Assembly: GCF_900105495.1 (NCBI RefSeq)
Contig: NZ_FNTF01000002.1
Location: 4,766,501-4,830,500, forward strand
DNA from: Pseudomonas frederiksbergensis
GTDB taxonomy: Bacteria > Pseudomonadota > Gammaproteobacteria > Pseudomonadales > Pseudomonadaceae
Length of the DNA: 64,000 nt
Direction of reading: 5' to 3'
The notes under the pieces are model-generated. The model was given only the letters and a program-made list of their open reading frames with translations, was not told the origin of the DNA and did no database searches. Every line of letters starts with the position of its first letter. Within the stretch, counting starts at the first letter, position 1. The position numbers and the translations under genes were made by a program. Of this stretch, positions 27,291 to 36,665 are shown one piece after another.

Positions 27291-28279
27291 ATGCTGGTTA
27301 CCGCAACAAGCTCACTCGCGCGCTGCTGGCCATGGCCGTGACCGCTGCCCTGCAAGGCTGCGACAAACCCCAGCCCGAAGCCAACGTGACGCCACCTGAA
27401 GCAGCGTCCGCAACCGCCTACCAACCGATTACGCTGAAGCACCCGTTAGGCATCACCGAAATCAACAGACTGCCGCAGCGTGTGGTGGCGTTCGACATGA
27501 GCGAACTCGATAGCCTCGACCAGCTCGGCGCGCCGGTGGTGGGAATGGCCAAGGATTATGTGGCCGATTTCCTCACAAAATACCGCGACGACCCCGCTGT
27601 CGCCGATGTCGGCACGACTATCCAGCCCAACCTCGAACGGCTGCACGCACTGAAACCCGACCTGATCCTCATTTCGCCCTTGCAGGCGCAGAGCTATGCG
27701 GAACTGAGCCAGATCGCGCCAACCGTTTACGACGATGTGGACCTGAGCAACAAGAACGGCAACTACATCGAGACCGCCAAGAATCACCTGACGCAGCTTG
27801 GGCGCATCTTCGGCAAGGAAGAGCTGGCCAGCCAGAAAGTCGCCGAAATGCAAAGCAAGGTCGAGCAGACGCGCAAGGTCACTGAAGGTCGTCCGGAGAA
27901 GGCCTTGATCGTGCTGCACAACAACGGCGCGTTCACCTCCTATGGCGTCCAGTCGCGCTATGGTTTCATTTTCGACACCCTCGGCGTGAAGTCAGCCAGC
28001 AGCGACACCGCCGCCGGGTTGCACGGCCAGCCGATCTCCAACGAGTTCATCCAGCAGGCCGACCCGGACATTCTCTACGTCATCGACCGCACCGCCGTCA
28101 TGGAACGACGCCCGGCGCTCACACTCGACAGCCTGGACAACCCGTTGTTGCGCAAGACCAAAGCCTGGAACAACGGCCGGGTGATCTTCGTCGATGCGCA
28201 AACCTGGTACCTATGCACTGCGAGTGTCACCTGCCTGAACCGCATGGCTGATGAGGTGATGCAAGCCTACAAGGGCTGA
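27287..28279 (+). CDS. Siderophore-binding lipoprotein (FatB/BauB-like)
   Basis: 330 residues. The N-terminus has a signal peptide ending in a lipobox (ALQGC, cysteine about residue 25), so it is a membrane-anchored periplasmic protein. The rest is a class III iron-siderophore binding protein (RVVAFDMSELDSLDQLG, LHALKPDLILIS). It should bind the ferric siderophore delivered by the TonB-dependent receptor and pass it to the permease. It overlaps the ATPase gene by four bases and ends the transport operon, with a terminator at 28308-28338. Confidence 0.92.
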   Translation: MNAGYRNKLTRALLAMAVTAALQGCDKPQPEANVTPPEAASATAYQPITLKHPLGITEINRLPQRVVAFDMSELDSLDQLGAPVVGMAKDYVADFLTKYRDDPAVADVGTTIQPNLERLHALKPDLILISPLQAQSYAELSQIAPTVYDDVDLSNKNGNYIETAKNHLTQLGRIFGKEELASQKVAEMQSKVEQTRKVTEGRPEKALIVLHNNGAFTSYGVQSRYGFIFDTLGVKSASSDTAAGLHGQPISNEFIQQADPDILYVIDRTAVMERRPALTLDSLDNPLLRKTKAWNNGRVIFVDAQTWYLCTASVTCLNRMADEVMQAYKG

Positions 28280-28307
28280 GCTCGCCTCGCTCCACAGCTA
28301 CCCCCCG

Positions 28308-28338
28308 GGCCAGTGCCATCAAAGCACTGGCCTTTTTT
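28308..28338 (+). terminator. Intrinsic terminator of the uptake operon
   Basis: Perfect nine-base stem GGCCAGTGC/GCACTGGCC, seven-base loop and six T. It separates the importer operon from the receptor gene. Confidence 0.92.
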
Positions 28339-28341
28339 GTA

Positions 28342-28362
28342 AATGCTAATGATTTTTATTGA
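28342..28362. promoter_or_regulatory. Fur-box-like site before the receptor gene
   Basis: AATGCTAATGATTTTTATTG resembles half to two-thirds of a Fur box and lies 72 bases before the receptor start, right after a terminator. The receptor thus has its own iron-regulated promoter. Confidence 0.55.
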
Positions 28363-28433
28363 GGGTTTTTCTTTCTGAGCCGGAGACCTTTATGAACACT
28401 CTTCACTTTTCTGTGCATTGAAAGGAATCCAGC

Positions 28434-30704
28434 ATGTCGCAACGCTGTAAAACACAGCACGTCAGCCCCCCGCCAACACACGCTGCGTCGCCATTTGAAT
28501 TCAACCGCACCTTCATCGCTGTACACATGGCCCTGCTGCTCAGCTTGGGCAGTGCAAGCATGACGGTGGCCGCTGCTCAATCCAACGAACAGGCCGACGC
28601 GACTGAACCGGCTGAAAAGGTGCAGCAACAGGGTTCAGGCGGCGGAACACTGGAGCTGTCCGAAACCATGATCGAAGGCAAGCTGGATGCCCCCGGCGCA
28701 TTGCCTCCCGTCTATGCCGGCGGCCAGGTTGCCTCGGGCGGCCGCGTCGGCTTGCTGGGCAACAAGGACTTCATGGAGACCCCGTTCAGCACCATCAGCT
28801 ACACCGAAAAGTACATCGAGGACGTCCAGGCCCAGAACATCACCGATGTGATCGCCGCCACCGACCCTGCGGTGTTCAGCAACGGATTGACCGGGACCCA
28901 CAGCGAGAACTACTCCATTCGCGGTTTCACCTCCAATATCAGCGACGTGAGCTTCGGCGGGCTGTATGGCATGGCGCCCTACTATCGAATCTCCCCCGAA
29001 ATGTACGAGCGCATCGAAGTGCTCAAGGGCCCCTCCGCCCTGCTCAATGGCATGCCGCCGGGAGGTTCGGTCGCCGGCACCATCAACCTGGTACCCAAAC
29101 GCGCAGGCGCCGAGCCGCTGACACGGTTGACCACGACCTACATGTCGGATGCACAGATTGGCGGGCATTTGGATGTCGGCCGCCGCTTCGGTGAGGCGCA
29201 GCAGTTCGGCGTGCGCTTCAATAGCGTCTACCGCGACGGCGATACCGCGACCGAGCACCAGCAAATGAAAGTCCAGCTCAACTCCCTGGGCCTGGATTGG
29301 AATGGTGAGCGGACGCGCCTGTCGGTCGACCTCTATCAGAGTGAAGATCGCGTCAACGGCCAGAACCGGGGTGTAGGCCTTGCCGCGGGTGTACCGGTCC
29401 CCAAGCCGCCTAAATCCGACACCCTGCTCAACCCTGACTGGGGCTACGTCGAGACCAAGGACAAAGGCGTGATCGTACGGGGCGAATACGATCTCAACGA
29501 CAACATCACGGCCTATGCGGCGGCAGGCACCAGCAAGACCGACTACACCTACAACGGCACCATCTCTTCCCAGGTGATCAATACTGCCGGTGACTTCACC
29601 ACCACCATGGGCCAGCTGAAGATCGACCTGAAGAAGACTTCTGGCGAGACCGGGCTTAGAGGGAAAATGGACACCTTCGGCATCGGTCACCAGTGGTCGA
29701 TCAACGCCACGCACTATTCCGACGAGGAAAAAGACTATGGCCGTCGCTCGGTGCCAGGTGCGAACTGGATTACCAACATCTATAACCCGGTTTGGGGGCC
29801 GGAGGCGCCGGAGAGCTGGCCTGCCCTGCTGCACACCGAGTCGAGCCTGACCAGCTACGGTTTTGCAGATACCTTATCGTTCCTCGATGAGCGGCTGCAG
29901 ATCACCCTCGGTGTTCGTCGCCAGCAAGTATTGACCGACACGTTCAGCGTCACTACCGGCGCGCACACCTCGCGTTATGACGAGGGCGCCACGACACCCG
30001 CCGCGGCGGTGCTGCTCAAGGTGACCGATGAAGTGTCGCTTTATGCCAACTACATCGAAGGCCTGAGTAAAGGTGCCACTGCGCCGCTGACCGCAGCGAA
30101 CGCCGGCGAAGTGTTCGCGCCTTACAAGTCCAAGCAGAAAGAGGTCGGGGTAAAACTTGACCTGGGTGATTTCGCCCACACCCTCAGCCTGTACCAGATC
30201 GAGCGTCCCAACAGCTATACCGACCCCGCCACCAACGTCTTTTCCTTTGGCGGCGAGCAACGTAACCGTGGGGTCGAGTGGAGCTTCTTCGGCACGCCGG
30301 TAACCGATGTACGCCTCATGGGCGGTGTTGCCCGTGTCGACCCCAAGGTCACCAAGACTGCCGGCGGCGTCAACGAAGGCAAGCTCGCCACCGGTCAGCC
30401 GAAGCTGCAAGGCAAGCTGGGAGTCGAGTGGGACACCCCGATCCTGGATGGTTTGACCCTTACTGCCAACGCGACCTCCGTGTCGAAGCAGTACATCAAT
30501 GCCGACAACTCCAAATCCATTCCGGGCTACACCATCTATGACGTCGGCGCCCGTTACGCGATGCGGGTCGCCAGCCATCCCGTGACATTGCGCGGCACAG
30601 TGAACAACGTGACGAACAAGGATTACTGGGGCATGCCGCTATTGACCACGCTGGGGCTTGGCGCCCCTCGCACCGTGCAGCTTTCTGCATCCGTGGACTT
30701 CTAG
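28434..30704 (+). CDS. TonB-dependent ferric-siderophore receptor
   Basis: 756 residues. An N-terminal export signal with its hydrophobic core at about residues 23-38 is followed by a TonB-box-like stretch (ELSETMIEG). The plug domain includes YSIRGF and IEVLKGPSALLNGMPPGGSVAGTIN. A 22-strand-type barrel follows and ends in SASVDF with the usual terminal phenylalanine. There is no extra N-terminal signalling domain, so it is a plain transducer-free receptor like FatA and BauA. Its position at the end of the locus indicates that it takes up the product of the cluster. Confidence 0.92.
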   Translation: MSQRCKTQHVSPPPTHAASPFEFNRTFIAVHMALLLSLGSASMTVAAAQSNEQADATEPAEKVQQQGSGGGTLELSETMIEGKLDAPGALPPVYAGGQVASGGRVGLLGNKDFMETPFSTISYTEKYIEDVQAQNITDVIAATDPAVFSNGLTGTHSENYSIRGFTSNISDVSFGGLYGMAPYYRISPEMYERIEVLKGPSALLNGMPPGGSVAGTINLVPKRAGAEPLTRLTTTYMSDAQIGGHLDVGRRFGEAQQFGVRFNSVYRDGDTATEHQQMKVQLNSLGLDWNGERTRLSVDLYQSEDRVNGQNRGVGLAAGVPVPKPPKSDTLLNPDWGYVETKDKGVIVRGEYDLNDNITAYAAAGTSKTDYTYNGTISSQVINTAGDFTTTMGQLKIDLKKTSGETGLRGKMDTFGIGHQWSINATHYSDEEKDYGRRSVPGANWITNIYNPVWGPEAPESWPALLHTESSLTSYGFADTLSFLDERLQITLGVRRQQVLTDTFSVTTGAHTSRYDEGATTPAAAVLLKVTDEVSLYANYIEGLSKGATAPLTAANAGEVFAPYKSKQKEVGVKLDLGDFAHTLSLYQIERPNSYTDPATNVFSFGGEQRNRGVEWSFFGTPVTDVRLMGGVARVDPKVTKTAGGVNEGKLATGQPKLQGKLGVEWDTPILDGLTLTANATSVSKQYINADNSKSIPGYTIYDVGARYAMRVASHPVTLRGTVNNVTNKDYWGMPLLTTLGLGAPRTVQLSASVDF

Positions 30705-30712
30705 GTGACGGG

Positions 30713-30740
30713 GGAACAGCACGCCTTGCCGTGCTGTTCC
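30713..30740 (+). terminator. Possible terminator after the receptor gene
   Basis: Ten-base stem GGAACAGCAC/GTGCTGTTCC with an eight-base loop, starting nine bases after the receptor stop. It lacks a T run, so its strength is doubtful. The rest of the gap to 30954 shows no recognisable gene. Confidence 0.5.
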
Positions 30741-30954
30741 GCGTCAGCCGGAGCACCTGGTGGCGACGGCTCAGGTCTGCGCGTTTAGCGACCCTTGAAT
30801 TAACCCACACGACGCCCACAGGCCAGCCAATTAACCTACCTGATGATGCCAGCCGCTCGAAAGAAGTCGCCATTCAATCCCCAGCAATCTTGTCATTTGC
30901 CAAGGCTTAGGGCAGGGTCGATACCACTGAGATCTCTGTCAAAGGAGTCACCCC

Positions 30955-32088
30955 ATGTCAAAGCTATATCCCAGTGTCGATCCCGAGGGGCTGGTCGAGT
31001 ATTCAGTGGTCTACACCGACCGCTCGCTCAACCACATGTCACAGTCATTTCAAGACGTGATGAAGAACATTTCCAAAACCCTGAAACAGGTCTACAACGC
31101 CCAGGCTGTTGCGGTGGTGCCGGGCAGCGGCACATTCGGCATGGAAGCGGTGGCGCGACAGTTTGCCACCGACCAGCAATGCCTGGTGATACGCAACGGC
31201 TGGTTCAGTTATCGCTGGAGCCAGATCCTTGAGATGGGCAACATCCCGGCGGCCACCACGGTGCTGAAAGCCCGACCGGTCGACACGGGTCGTCAGGCTG
31301 CCTACGCCCCACCCCCTCTGGACGAAGTGCTGGCAGCCATTCAGGCGCAGAAGCCGCAGATTGTCTTCGCCCCCCACGTTGAAACCTCGTCAGGGATTCT
31401 CCTGCCCGACGAGTACCTGCGAGCCGTCGGCGACGCCGTGCATGCGGTGGGTGGTCTGTTCGTCCTGGACTGCATCGCCTCAGGCACGCTTTGGGTCGAT
31501 ATGCAGAAATGCGCAGTCGACCTGCTGATCAGCGCACCGCAGAAAGGCTGGAGCGCCTCCCCTTGCTGCGCCCTGGTGATGCTCAGTTCTCTGGCTCTCG
31601 AGCGCATCGAACAGACGCAAAGCAGCAGTTTCGCCTGCGACCTGAAAAAATGGTTACAGATCATGCAGGCCTACGAACAGGGCGGACATGCCTACCATGC
31701 GACCATGCCCAGCGATTCCCTCGCGCGATTTAATGACGTGATGAAAGAGACGCAAGCCTACGGTTTCGACAAGGTCCGCGGCGACCAACAGGCTCTGGGC
31801 GATCGGGTGCGCGCAATGTTGGCCGGCAAAGGCATCAAAAGCGTGGCCGCAGCCGGCTTTCAGGCTCCTGGCGTAGTGGTGAGCTACACCGATGATGCCG
31901 ACATCAAGAACGGTAAGAAATTTGCCAACCACGGCCTACAGATCGCCGCCGGAGTGCCGTTGCAATGCGACGAGCCGGCCGACTTCCAGACCTTCCGCAT
32001 CGGTCTGTTCGGACTCGAAAAGCTGCACAACATCGAGCGCACGGTCAGCACCCTTGAGCAGGCACTGGACGAGGTGATGGTTAACTAA
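30955..32088 (+). CDS. Class V aminotransferase (serine/alanine-glyoxylate type)
   Basis: 377 residues of the fold-type I PLP aminotransferase class V. The PLP lysine lies in ISAPQKGWSASPC near residue 195, the pyridine-nitrogen aspartate in VLDCIASG near residue 173 and the phosphate site in PGSGTFGMEA near residue 60. The best-known relatives are alanine- or serine-glyoxylate and 2-aminoethylphosphonate aminotransferases. The ATG follows AAAGGAG. It stands alone between the siderophore receptor and the PHA synthase, with no partner gene to fix the substrate. Confidence 0.85.
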   Translation: MSKLYPSVDPEGLVEYSVVYTDRSLNHMSQSFQDVMKNISKTLKQVYNAQAVAVVPGSGTFGMEAVARQFATDQQCLVIRNGWFSYRWSQILEMGNIPAATTVLKARPVDTGRQAAYAPPPLDEVLAAIQAQKPQIVFAPHVETSSGILLPDEYLRAVGDAVHAVGGLFVLDCIASGTLWVDMQKCAVDLLISAPQKGWSASPCCALVMLSSLALERIEQTQSSSFACDLKKWLQIMQAYEQGGHAYHATMPSDSLARFNDVMKETQAYGFDKVRGDQQALGDRVRAMLAGKGIKSVAAAGFQAPGVVVSYTDDADIKNGKKFANHGLQIAAGVPLQCDEPADFQTFRIGLFGLEKLHNIERTVSTLEQALDEVMVN

Positions 32089-32092
32089 GCCC

Positions 32093-32305
32093 TCATCTTG
32101 CCCGCATCGAACTTGTGAATTCCGGGAGGGCTGGTTGTAACATCACGTCCGGGCGATAAGCGTCATATTCGCCGCACAATCGCGGATCAAAGGTCACGGG
32201 ATTGTCATGAAGTGAAAAGGCGTTGTCGCCAAATGTAATGTCCACCGCTCCCCCGTCTATAAGCTGCTCCTCAAGATCTGCGTGGCAAGCCCTGCATTTT
32301 CCCAA
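32093..32305 (-). CDS. Possible small hypothetical protein
   Basis: A 70-codon reading frame opposite to its neighbours, fitting the 284-base gap. Its composition (FGDNAFSLHDN, FDPRLCGEYDAYR, and a CRACH pair of cysteines) looks protein-like. However, no ribosome site precedes the ATG and I recognise no family. Base composition here is less GC-rich than in the flanking genes. It may be a remnant. Confidence 0.25.
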   Translation of the reverse strand: MGKCRACHADLEEQLIDGGAVDITFGDNAFSLHDNPVTFDPRLCGEYDAYRPDVMLQPALPEFTSSMRAR

Positions 32306-32372
32306 TGCACGACTTGCTCGTAGCCCTATAACCGCAAAGTGCCCGTCTTTTGGGCCTTACCGGAGTGGCGCA

Positions 32373-34049
32373 ATGAACAAGAAAAATAAAGATTTGTCCC
32401 AGCTAGCTGCAACGCACACGTTGAACCTGAATCCGGCGGTCAGTCCTCGCGCGCGCGACCTGCTCGGCACCGCCCGCATGGTCCTTCGACAGGTGTTGAA
32501 GCAGCCGGTGCATAGCGCGCGGCACATGGCTGCATTCGGTATCGAGCTGAAAAATGTCTTGCTCAACCGCTCGCCGCTCAAGCCGGCGGCGGGCGACAAG
32601 CGCTTCGACGAATTGGCCTGGCAGCGCAACCCGCTCTACCGTCGCTACCTGAAGACTTATCTGGCCTGGTGCCAGGAGATGAACGACTGGATCAGCACCA
32701 GCAACCTCAGCGAACAGGACGCTCAGCGTGGTCAGTTTGTCATCGGCCTGCTGACCGATGCCATGGCGCCGACCAACACCCTGGCCAACCCGGTAGCGCT
32801 CAAACGTTTCTTTGAAACCGGTGGAAAGAGCATCCTCGATGGTTTCTCGCAGCTGACCCGGGATCTGATCAAAAACGGCGGCATGCCCAGCCAGGTGGAC
32901 AAGACGGCGTTCGAGGTGGGCCACAATCTGGGCATCACTGAAGGTGCAGTGGTGTTTCGCAATGACGTGCTGGAGTTGATCCAGTACAAGCCCCGTACCG
33001 CGCAGGTGCAAGTGCGTCCGTTGTTGGTGGTACCGCCGCAAATCAACAAGTTCTACCTGTTTGACCTGACGCCGGAGAAGAGCCTGATCCGTTTTCTCCT
33101 CGACAGCGGTATCCAGACCTTCGCGATCAGTTGGCGCAATCCGGGCAAGGCACAGCGTGAATGGGGTTTGTCCAGCTACGTGGAAGCCTTGAAGGAAGCA
33201 ATCGACGCGGTGCTTGCGATAACCGGCAGCGCCGACCTGAACACCTTCGGTGCCTGTTCCGGGGGCTGCACCCTGTCCTCGCTGCTGGGTCACTACGCCG
33301 CCCTGGACGAGAACAAGATCAATGCCTTTACCCTGGGTGTCAGTATGCTGGACATACAACCCGACACCCAGCTCGGGCTGTTCGCCGACGAAAAGACCCT
33401 CAAGGCAGCCAAGCGTCGTTCCTGGAAAGCGGGCGTGCTGGAGGGCCGCGAGCTGGCCAAGGTCTTCGCCTGGATGCGCCCTAATGACCTCATCTGGAGT
33501 TACTGGATCAACAACTACCTGCTCGGCAACGAGCCGCCGGCCTTCGATGTCCTCTACTGGAACAACGACACCACCAACCTGCCCGCCACGCTGCACGGCG
33601 AATTCATCGATATGTACCAGAGCAATCCGTTCGCCCGCGCCGGTGCGCTGGAAGTTTGCGGCACATCGATAGACCTCGGCCAGGTCACCAGTGACTTCTA
33701 CTGCATCGCCGGCCTGAGCGACCACATCACCCCGTGGGACGCCTGCTACCGCTCCATGCATCTGTTTGGCGGCCAGGGCGAGTTCGTGGTGTCCAACAGC
33801 GGGCATATCCAGAGCATCCTCAACCCGCCGGGCAACCCCAAGGCACGCTTCATGACCGGCAGTCATCTGCCGGACGAGGCTCAGGAATGGATGGACGCCG
33901 CCAGTCAACAGGCCGGCTCCTGGTGGCCCCACTGGCTGGAATGGCTGCAGACACGCTCGGGTGATCACAAAAAAGCTCCGCGTAGACTGGGCAACCGAGC
34001 CTATGCAGCTGCCGAGGCTGCGCCGGGAACCTACGTGCACATGCGCTGA
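32373..34049 (+). CDS. Class II polyhydroxyalkanoate synthase (orphan PhaC)
   Basis: 558 residues, the size of medium-chain-length PHA synthases. The lipase-like box GACSGGCTLSSL near residue 296 carries the catalytic cysteine. The partner histidine is in VVSNSGHIQSIL and an aspartate in IAGLSDHITPW. It should polymerise 3-hydroxyacyl-CoA into storage polyester. None of the usual phaZ, phaC2, phaD, phaF or phaI neighbours is present, so this is a separate copy. The ATG at 32373 follows GGAG; the frame is open to 32223 but that part is not PhaC-like. Confidence 0.9.
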   Translation: MNKKNKDLSQLAATHTLNLNPAVSPRARDLLGTARMVLRQVLKQPVHSARHMAAFGIELKNVLLNRSPLKPAAGDKRFDELAWQRNPLYRRYLKTYLAWCQEMNDWISTSNLSEQDAQRGQFVIGLLTDAMAPTNTLANPVALKRFFETGGKSILDGFSQLTRDLIKNGGMPSQVDKTAFEVGHNLGITEGAVVFRNDVLELIQYKPRTAQVQVRPLLVVPPQINKFYLFDLTPEKSLIRFLLDSGIQTFAISWRNPGKAQREWGLSSYVEALKEAIDAVLAITGSADLNTFGACSGGCTLSSLLGHYAALDENKINAFTLGVSMLDIQPDTQLGLFADEKTLKAAKRRSWKAGVLEGRELAKVFAWMRPNDLIWSYWINNYLLGNEPPAFDVLYWNNDTTNLPATLHGEFIDMYQSNPFARAGALEVCGTSIDLGQVTSDFYCIAGLSDHITPWDACYRSMHLFGGQGEFVVSNSGHIQSILNPPGNPKARFMTGSHLPDEAQEWMDAASQQAGSWWPHWLEWLQTRSGDHKKAPRRLGNRAYAAAEAAPGTYVHMR

Positions 34050-34217
34050 GCCTGTTGGCACCCAATGGATGCCCGTTACAGACAGGCTGTTATGACTTGT
34101 TTTCATCCGATCGACACAGGCAGAAAACGGGCCAAAAGCAGCCTGTTGGACTATTTACACCCGTGCAGTTCGCCCAATGTGGTGTCCGCTTGCAACCGAT
34201 AGTTGCAGTGAAGGCCA

Positions 34218-35117
34218 TTAGGATAACTGTGGCCCCCAAGGCGCCGTATTCGCCTTCAAAAACTTCATCAGCGCTCCCGCCGCTGGCGACAGGCTTCGCC
34301 CTTTACGGGTGAGCATGCCAATCTGGCGTTCGACCTTTGGCTCAGTCAAGGGCAGAAACGCAAGCTTGTTGTTCTCCTGTGGAAACGCCAGATACGGCAA
34401 GGTGCTGATCCCGACGCCCTCCTCCAGCATGGCGATAAGGGAAATCATGTTGGAGATAAATAACCGACTGTGCTCCAACAAGCATTCGGCATCGGTGCCT
34501 TCCAAAAGTCGTGAGGTGCCGTTACGGATCATGGGCACGCCTTGCAGCTGGGACCAATGCAACGCGCCTTCCACGTGCACTAACGGGTGGTCGGCGCGGC
34601 ACACCACACCCACCTGATCGTTGAGGATCGGTGAAAACTCGATCTGCTCGTCGGCCAGCCATACGCTGCTGATGGCGAAGTCCACCTGCCCTTGGGCCAA
34701 CAGTTGCTGGACGCTGTCAGCGGTGCCGTCCTGGATGCTGATCTGCACGTTCGGGTGCTCGACCACGAAGCGCGCCAAGGGACCGGGCAACAAACGGCTG
34801 GCCACCGAAGGCACGGTGGCGATGCTGACCTGGCCGATCTCATGCTGAACCAACAGAGTGACCTCGCGGGCGATGCGGTCGTGCTGATCGATCAGGCCGC
34901 GGAACAGCGGCAGGCAATGTTCGCCGAAAGGTGTCAGTTCTACCCGACCGCCGCCCTTTTCGATCAGTGCCTGGCCCAGCTTCTGCTCCAACTCGCGCAC
35001 AGCCAGGGACATTGCCGGCTGTGTGCGGTAGGCCTGACGGGCGGCAGCATGGAAACTCTTGAGCTCGGCCACCAAGAGAAAGTAGCGCAACTGGGCGATT
35101 TTCAGTTCGGGCAGCAT
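34218..35117 (-). CDS. LysR-family transcriptional regulator
   Basis: 299 residues. The helix-turn-helix is at residues 5-65 (LRYFLLVAELKSFHAAARQAY, QPAMSLAVRELEQKLG) and the two-lobed effector domain follows (GQVSIATVPSVASRLLPGPL, with later segments YLAFPQENN). It is divergent from the aldehyde dehydrogenase gene, 92 bases away, the classic layout in which a LysR protein activates the neighbouring operon in response to a pathway compound. It most likely controls the six genes from 35210 to 42084. Confidence 0.93.
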   Translation of the reverse strand: MLPELKIAQLRYFLLVAELKSFHAAARQAYRTQPAMSLAVRELEQKLGQALIEKGGGRVELTPFGEHCLPLFRGLIDQHDRIAREVTLLVQHEIGQVSIATVPSVASRLLPGPLARFVVEHPNVQISIQDGTADSVQQLLAQGQVDFAISSVWLADEQIEFSPILNDQVGVVCRADHPLVHVEGALHWSQLQGVPMIRNGTSRLLEGTDAECLLEHSRLFISNMISLIAMLEEGVGISTLPYLAFPQENNKLAFLPLTEPKVERQIGMLTRKGRSLSPAAGALMKFLKANTAPWGPQLS

Positions 35118-35209
35118 GGTTAGTAATCCTTATCAAATCATATTTATTATTAATTTTTATTTGCCCCATATTGCTCGCAAGATGAGAGCCACGCAAATGG
35201 AGGCTCCTC
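35118..35209. promoter_or_regulatory. LysR-aldehyde dehydrogenase divergent promoter
   Basis: A 92-base AT-rich gap (for example CATATTTATTATTAATTTTT) in otherwise GC-rich DNA. It must hold both promoters and the LysR operator. I cannot assign the exact operator. Confidence 0.5.
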
Positions 35210-36652
35210 ATGTCACTCACGCCCTACAAAAACTACATCGATGGACAGTGGTGCAAAGGTCACACCACGCTGAGCAACCACAATCCATCAGACAGCCACG
35301 ACTTGATCGGTGAATACCACCAGGCCAGCGTCGAACAGACCCACCTGGCCATCCAGGCCGCCCGCAGCGCGCAGCCGCAGTGGGCGGCCACTGGCCTGGA
35401 AGCTCGACAGCTGATACTGATGGCCATCGGCGACGAACTGATCGCCCGCAAGGAAGAACTCGGCCAACTGCTCTCCCGTGAAGAAGGCAAGCCACTGGCC
35501 GAGGGTATCGGCGAAGTTAATCGCAGCGGCCAGTTCTTCCACTACTACGCCGCCGAGGTGTTGCGCCAGATGGGCGAGACCGCCGCGTCCGTACGCCCCG
35601 GTATCGATATCGAAGTACACCGCGAGCCGGTAGGTGTGGTGGGCATCATCACCCCTTGGAATTTCCCCATGGCCACCGCTGCCTGGAAGATCGCCCCGGC
35701 TTTGGCTTTCGGTAATGCGGTGGTGTTCAAACCAGCCAACCTGGTGCCAGCGAGTGCCTGGGCATTGACCGAGATTATCAGTCGCCAGGCCCTGCCCCAT
35801 GGCACGTTCAACCTGGTCATGGGCAGCGGCGCAAGCGTCGGCGAGACGCTGGTGCAGTCAGCTGACATCGACGCCTTGACCTTTACCGGTTCGCTGGCTA
35901 CCGGTCGTCGTGTCGCGGTCGCCACAGCCGGCAATCTGGTGCGTTGCCAACTGGAGATGGGCAGCAAGAATGCCCTGGTGGTCATGGACGATGCCGACCT
36001 CGATGTGGCCGTGGAATGCGCCCTGAACGGTGCGTTCTTTGGCACCGGACAAAAATGCACGGCGTCCTCGCGGCTGATTGTTTGCGAGGGTATCCACGAC
36101 CGCTTTGTCGAAGCGCTGCGCGGGCGCATGCGCCAGCTCAAGGTCGGCCATGCCCTGGAAGCCGGCGTGCAGATCGGACCGGTCGCCGAGGCACGGCAAC
36201 TGGAACAGAACCTGGAATACCTGCGCCTGGCCCAGGCCGAAGGCGCCACACTGGTCGAAGGCGGCGAGCGCCTGCATCTGGACACCGACGGCTTCTTCAT
36301 GCGTCCGGCGTTGTTCATCCACAGTCGCAATGACATGCGCATCAACCGCGAAGAAGTGTTCGGGCCGATCGCCTGCGTCATCCGTGTACGCGATTTCGAG
36401 GAAGCCCTGGCGACCCTCAATGACACCGAGTACGGCCTCACTGCCGGGATCATCACCCAATCGCTGCGCCATGCCAGCGAATTCAAGCGCCGCGCCCAAA
36501 CGGGCTGCGTGATGGTCAATCTGCCCACCGCCGGCACCGATTACCACGTTCCGTTCGGCGGCCGTAAAGCCTCAAGCTTCGGGCCACGTGAACAAGGGCA
36601 ATACGCCCGCGACTTTTACACCGTGGTCAAGACCACTTACGTCCGGCCTTGA
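35210..36652 (+). CDS. NAD(P)-dependent aldehyde dehydrogenase
   Basis: 480 residues, a full-length family member: IITPWNFPMATAAWK, FTGSLATGRRVA, catalytic glutamate in LEMGSKNALVV and catalytic cysteine in GTGQKCTASS. It is closest in style to succinate- or ketoglutarate-semialdehyde dehydrogenases. The ATG follows GGAGG. As first gene of the LysR-linked operon it should oxidise an aldehyde made during breakdown of the compound brought in by the BCCT transporter. The aldehyde itself cannot be identified here. Confidence 0.9.
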   Translation: MSLTPYKNYIDGQWCKGHTTLSNHNPSDSHDLIGEYHQASVEQTHLAIQAARSAQPQWAATGLEARQLILMAIGDELIARKEELGQLLSREEGKPLAEGIGEVNRSGQFFHYYAAEVLRQMGETAASVRPGIDIEVHREPVGVVGIITPWNFPMATAAWKIAPALAFGNAVVFKPANLVPASAWALTEIISRQALPHGTFNLVMGSGASVGETLVQSADIDALTFTGSLATGRRVAVATAGNLVRCQLEMGSKNALVVMDDADLDVAVECALNGAFFGTGQKCTASSRLIVCEGIHDRFVEALRGRMRQLKVGHALEAGVQIGPVAEARQLEQNLEYLRLAQAEGATLVEGGERLHLDTDGFFMRPALFIHSRNDMRINREEVFGPIACVIRVRDFEEALATLNDTEYGLTAGIITQSLRHASEFKRRAQTGCVMVNLPTAGTDYHVPFGGRKASSFGPREQGQYARDFYTVVKTTYVRP

Positions 36653-36665
36653 TGGAGAACCCGCC

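Noticed and set aside
30705..30954. Right-hand attachment site copied from the tRNA-Ser 3' end
   Set aside because: No stretch matching the T-arm and acceptor sequence was found in this gap.
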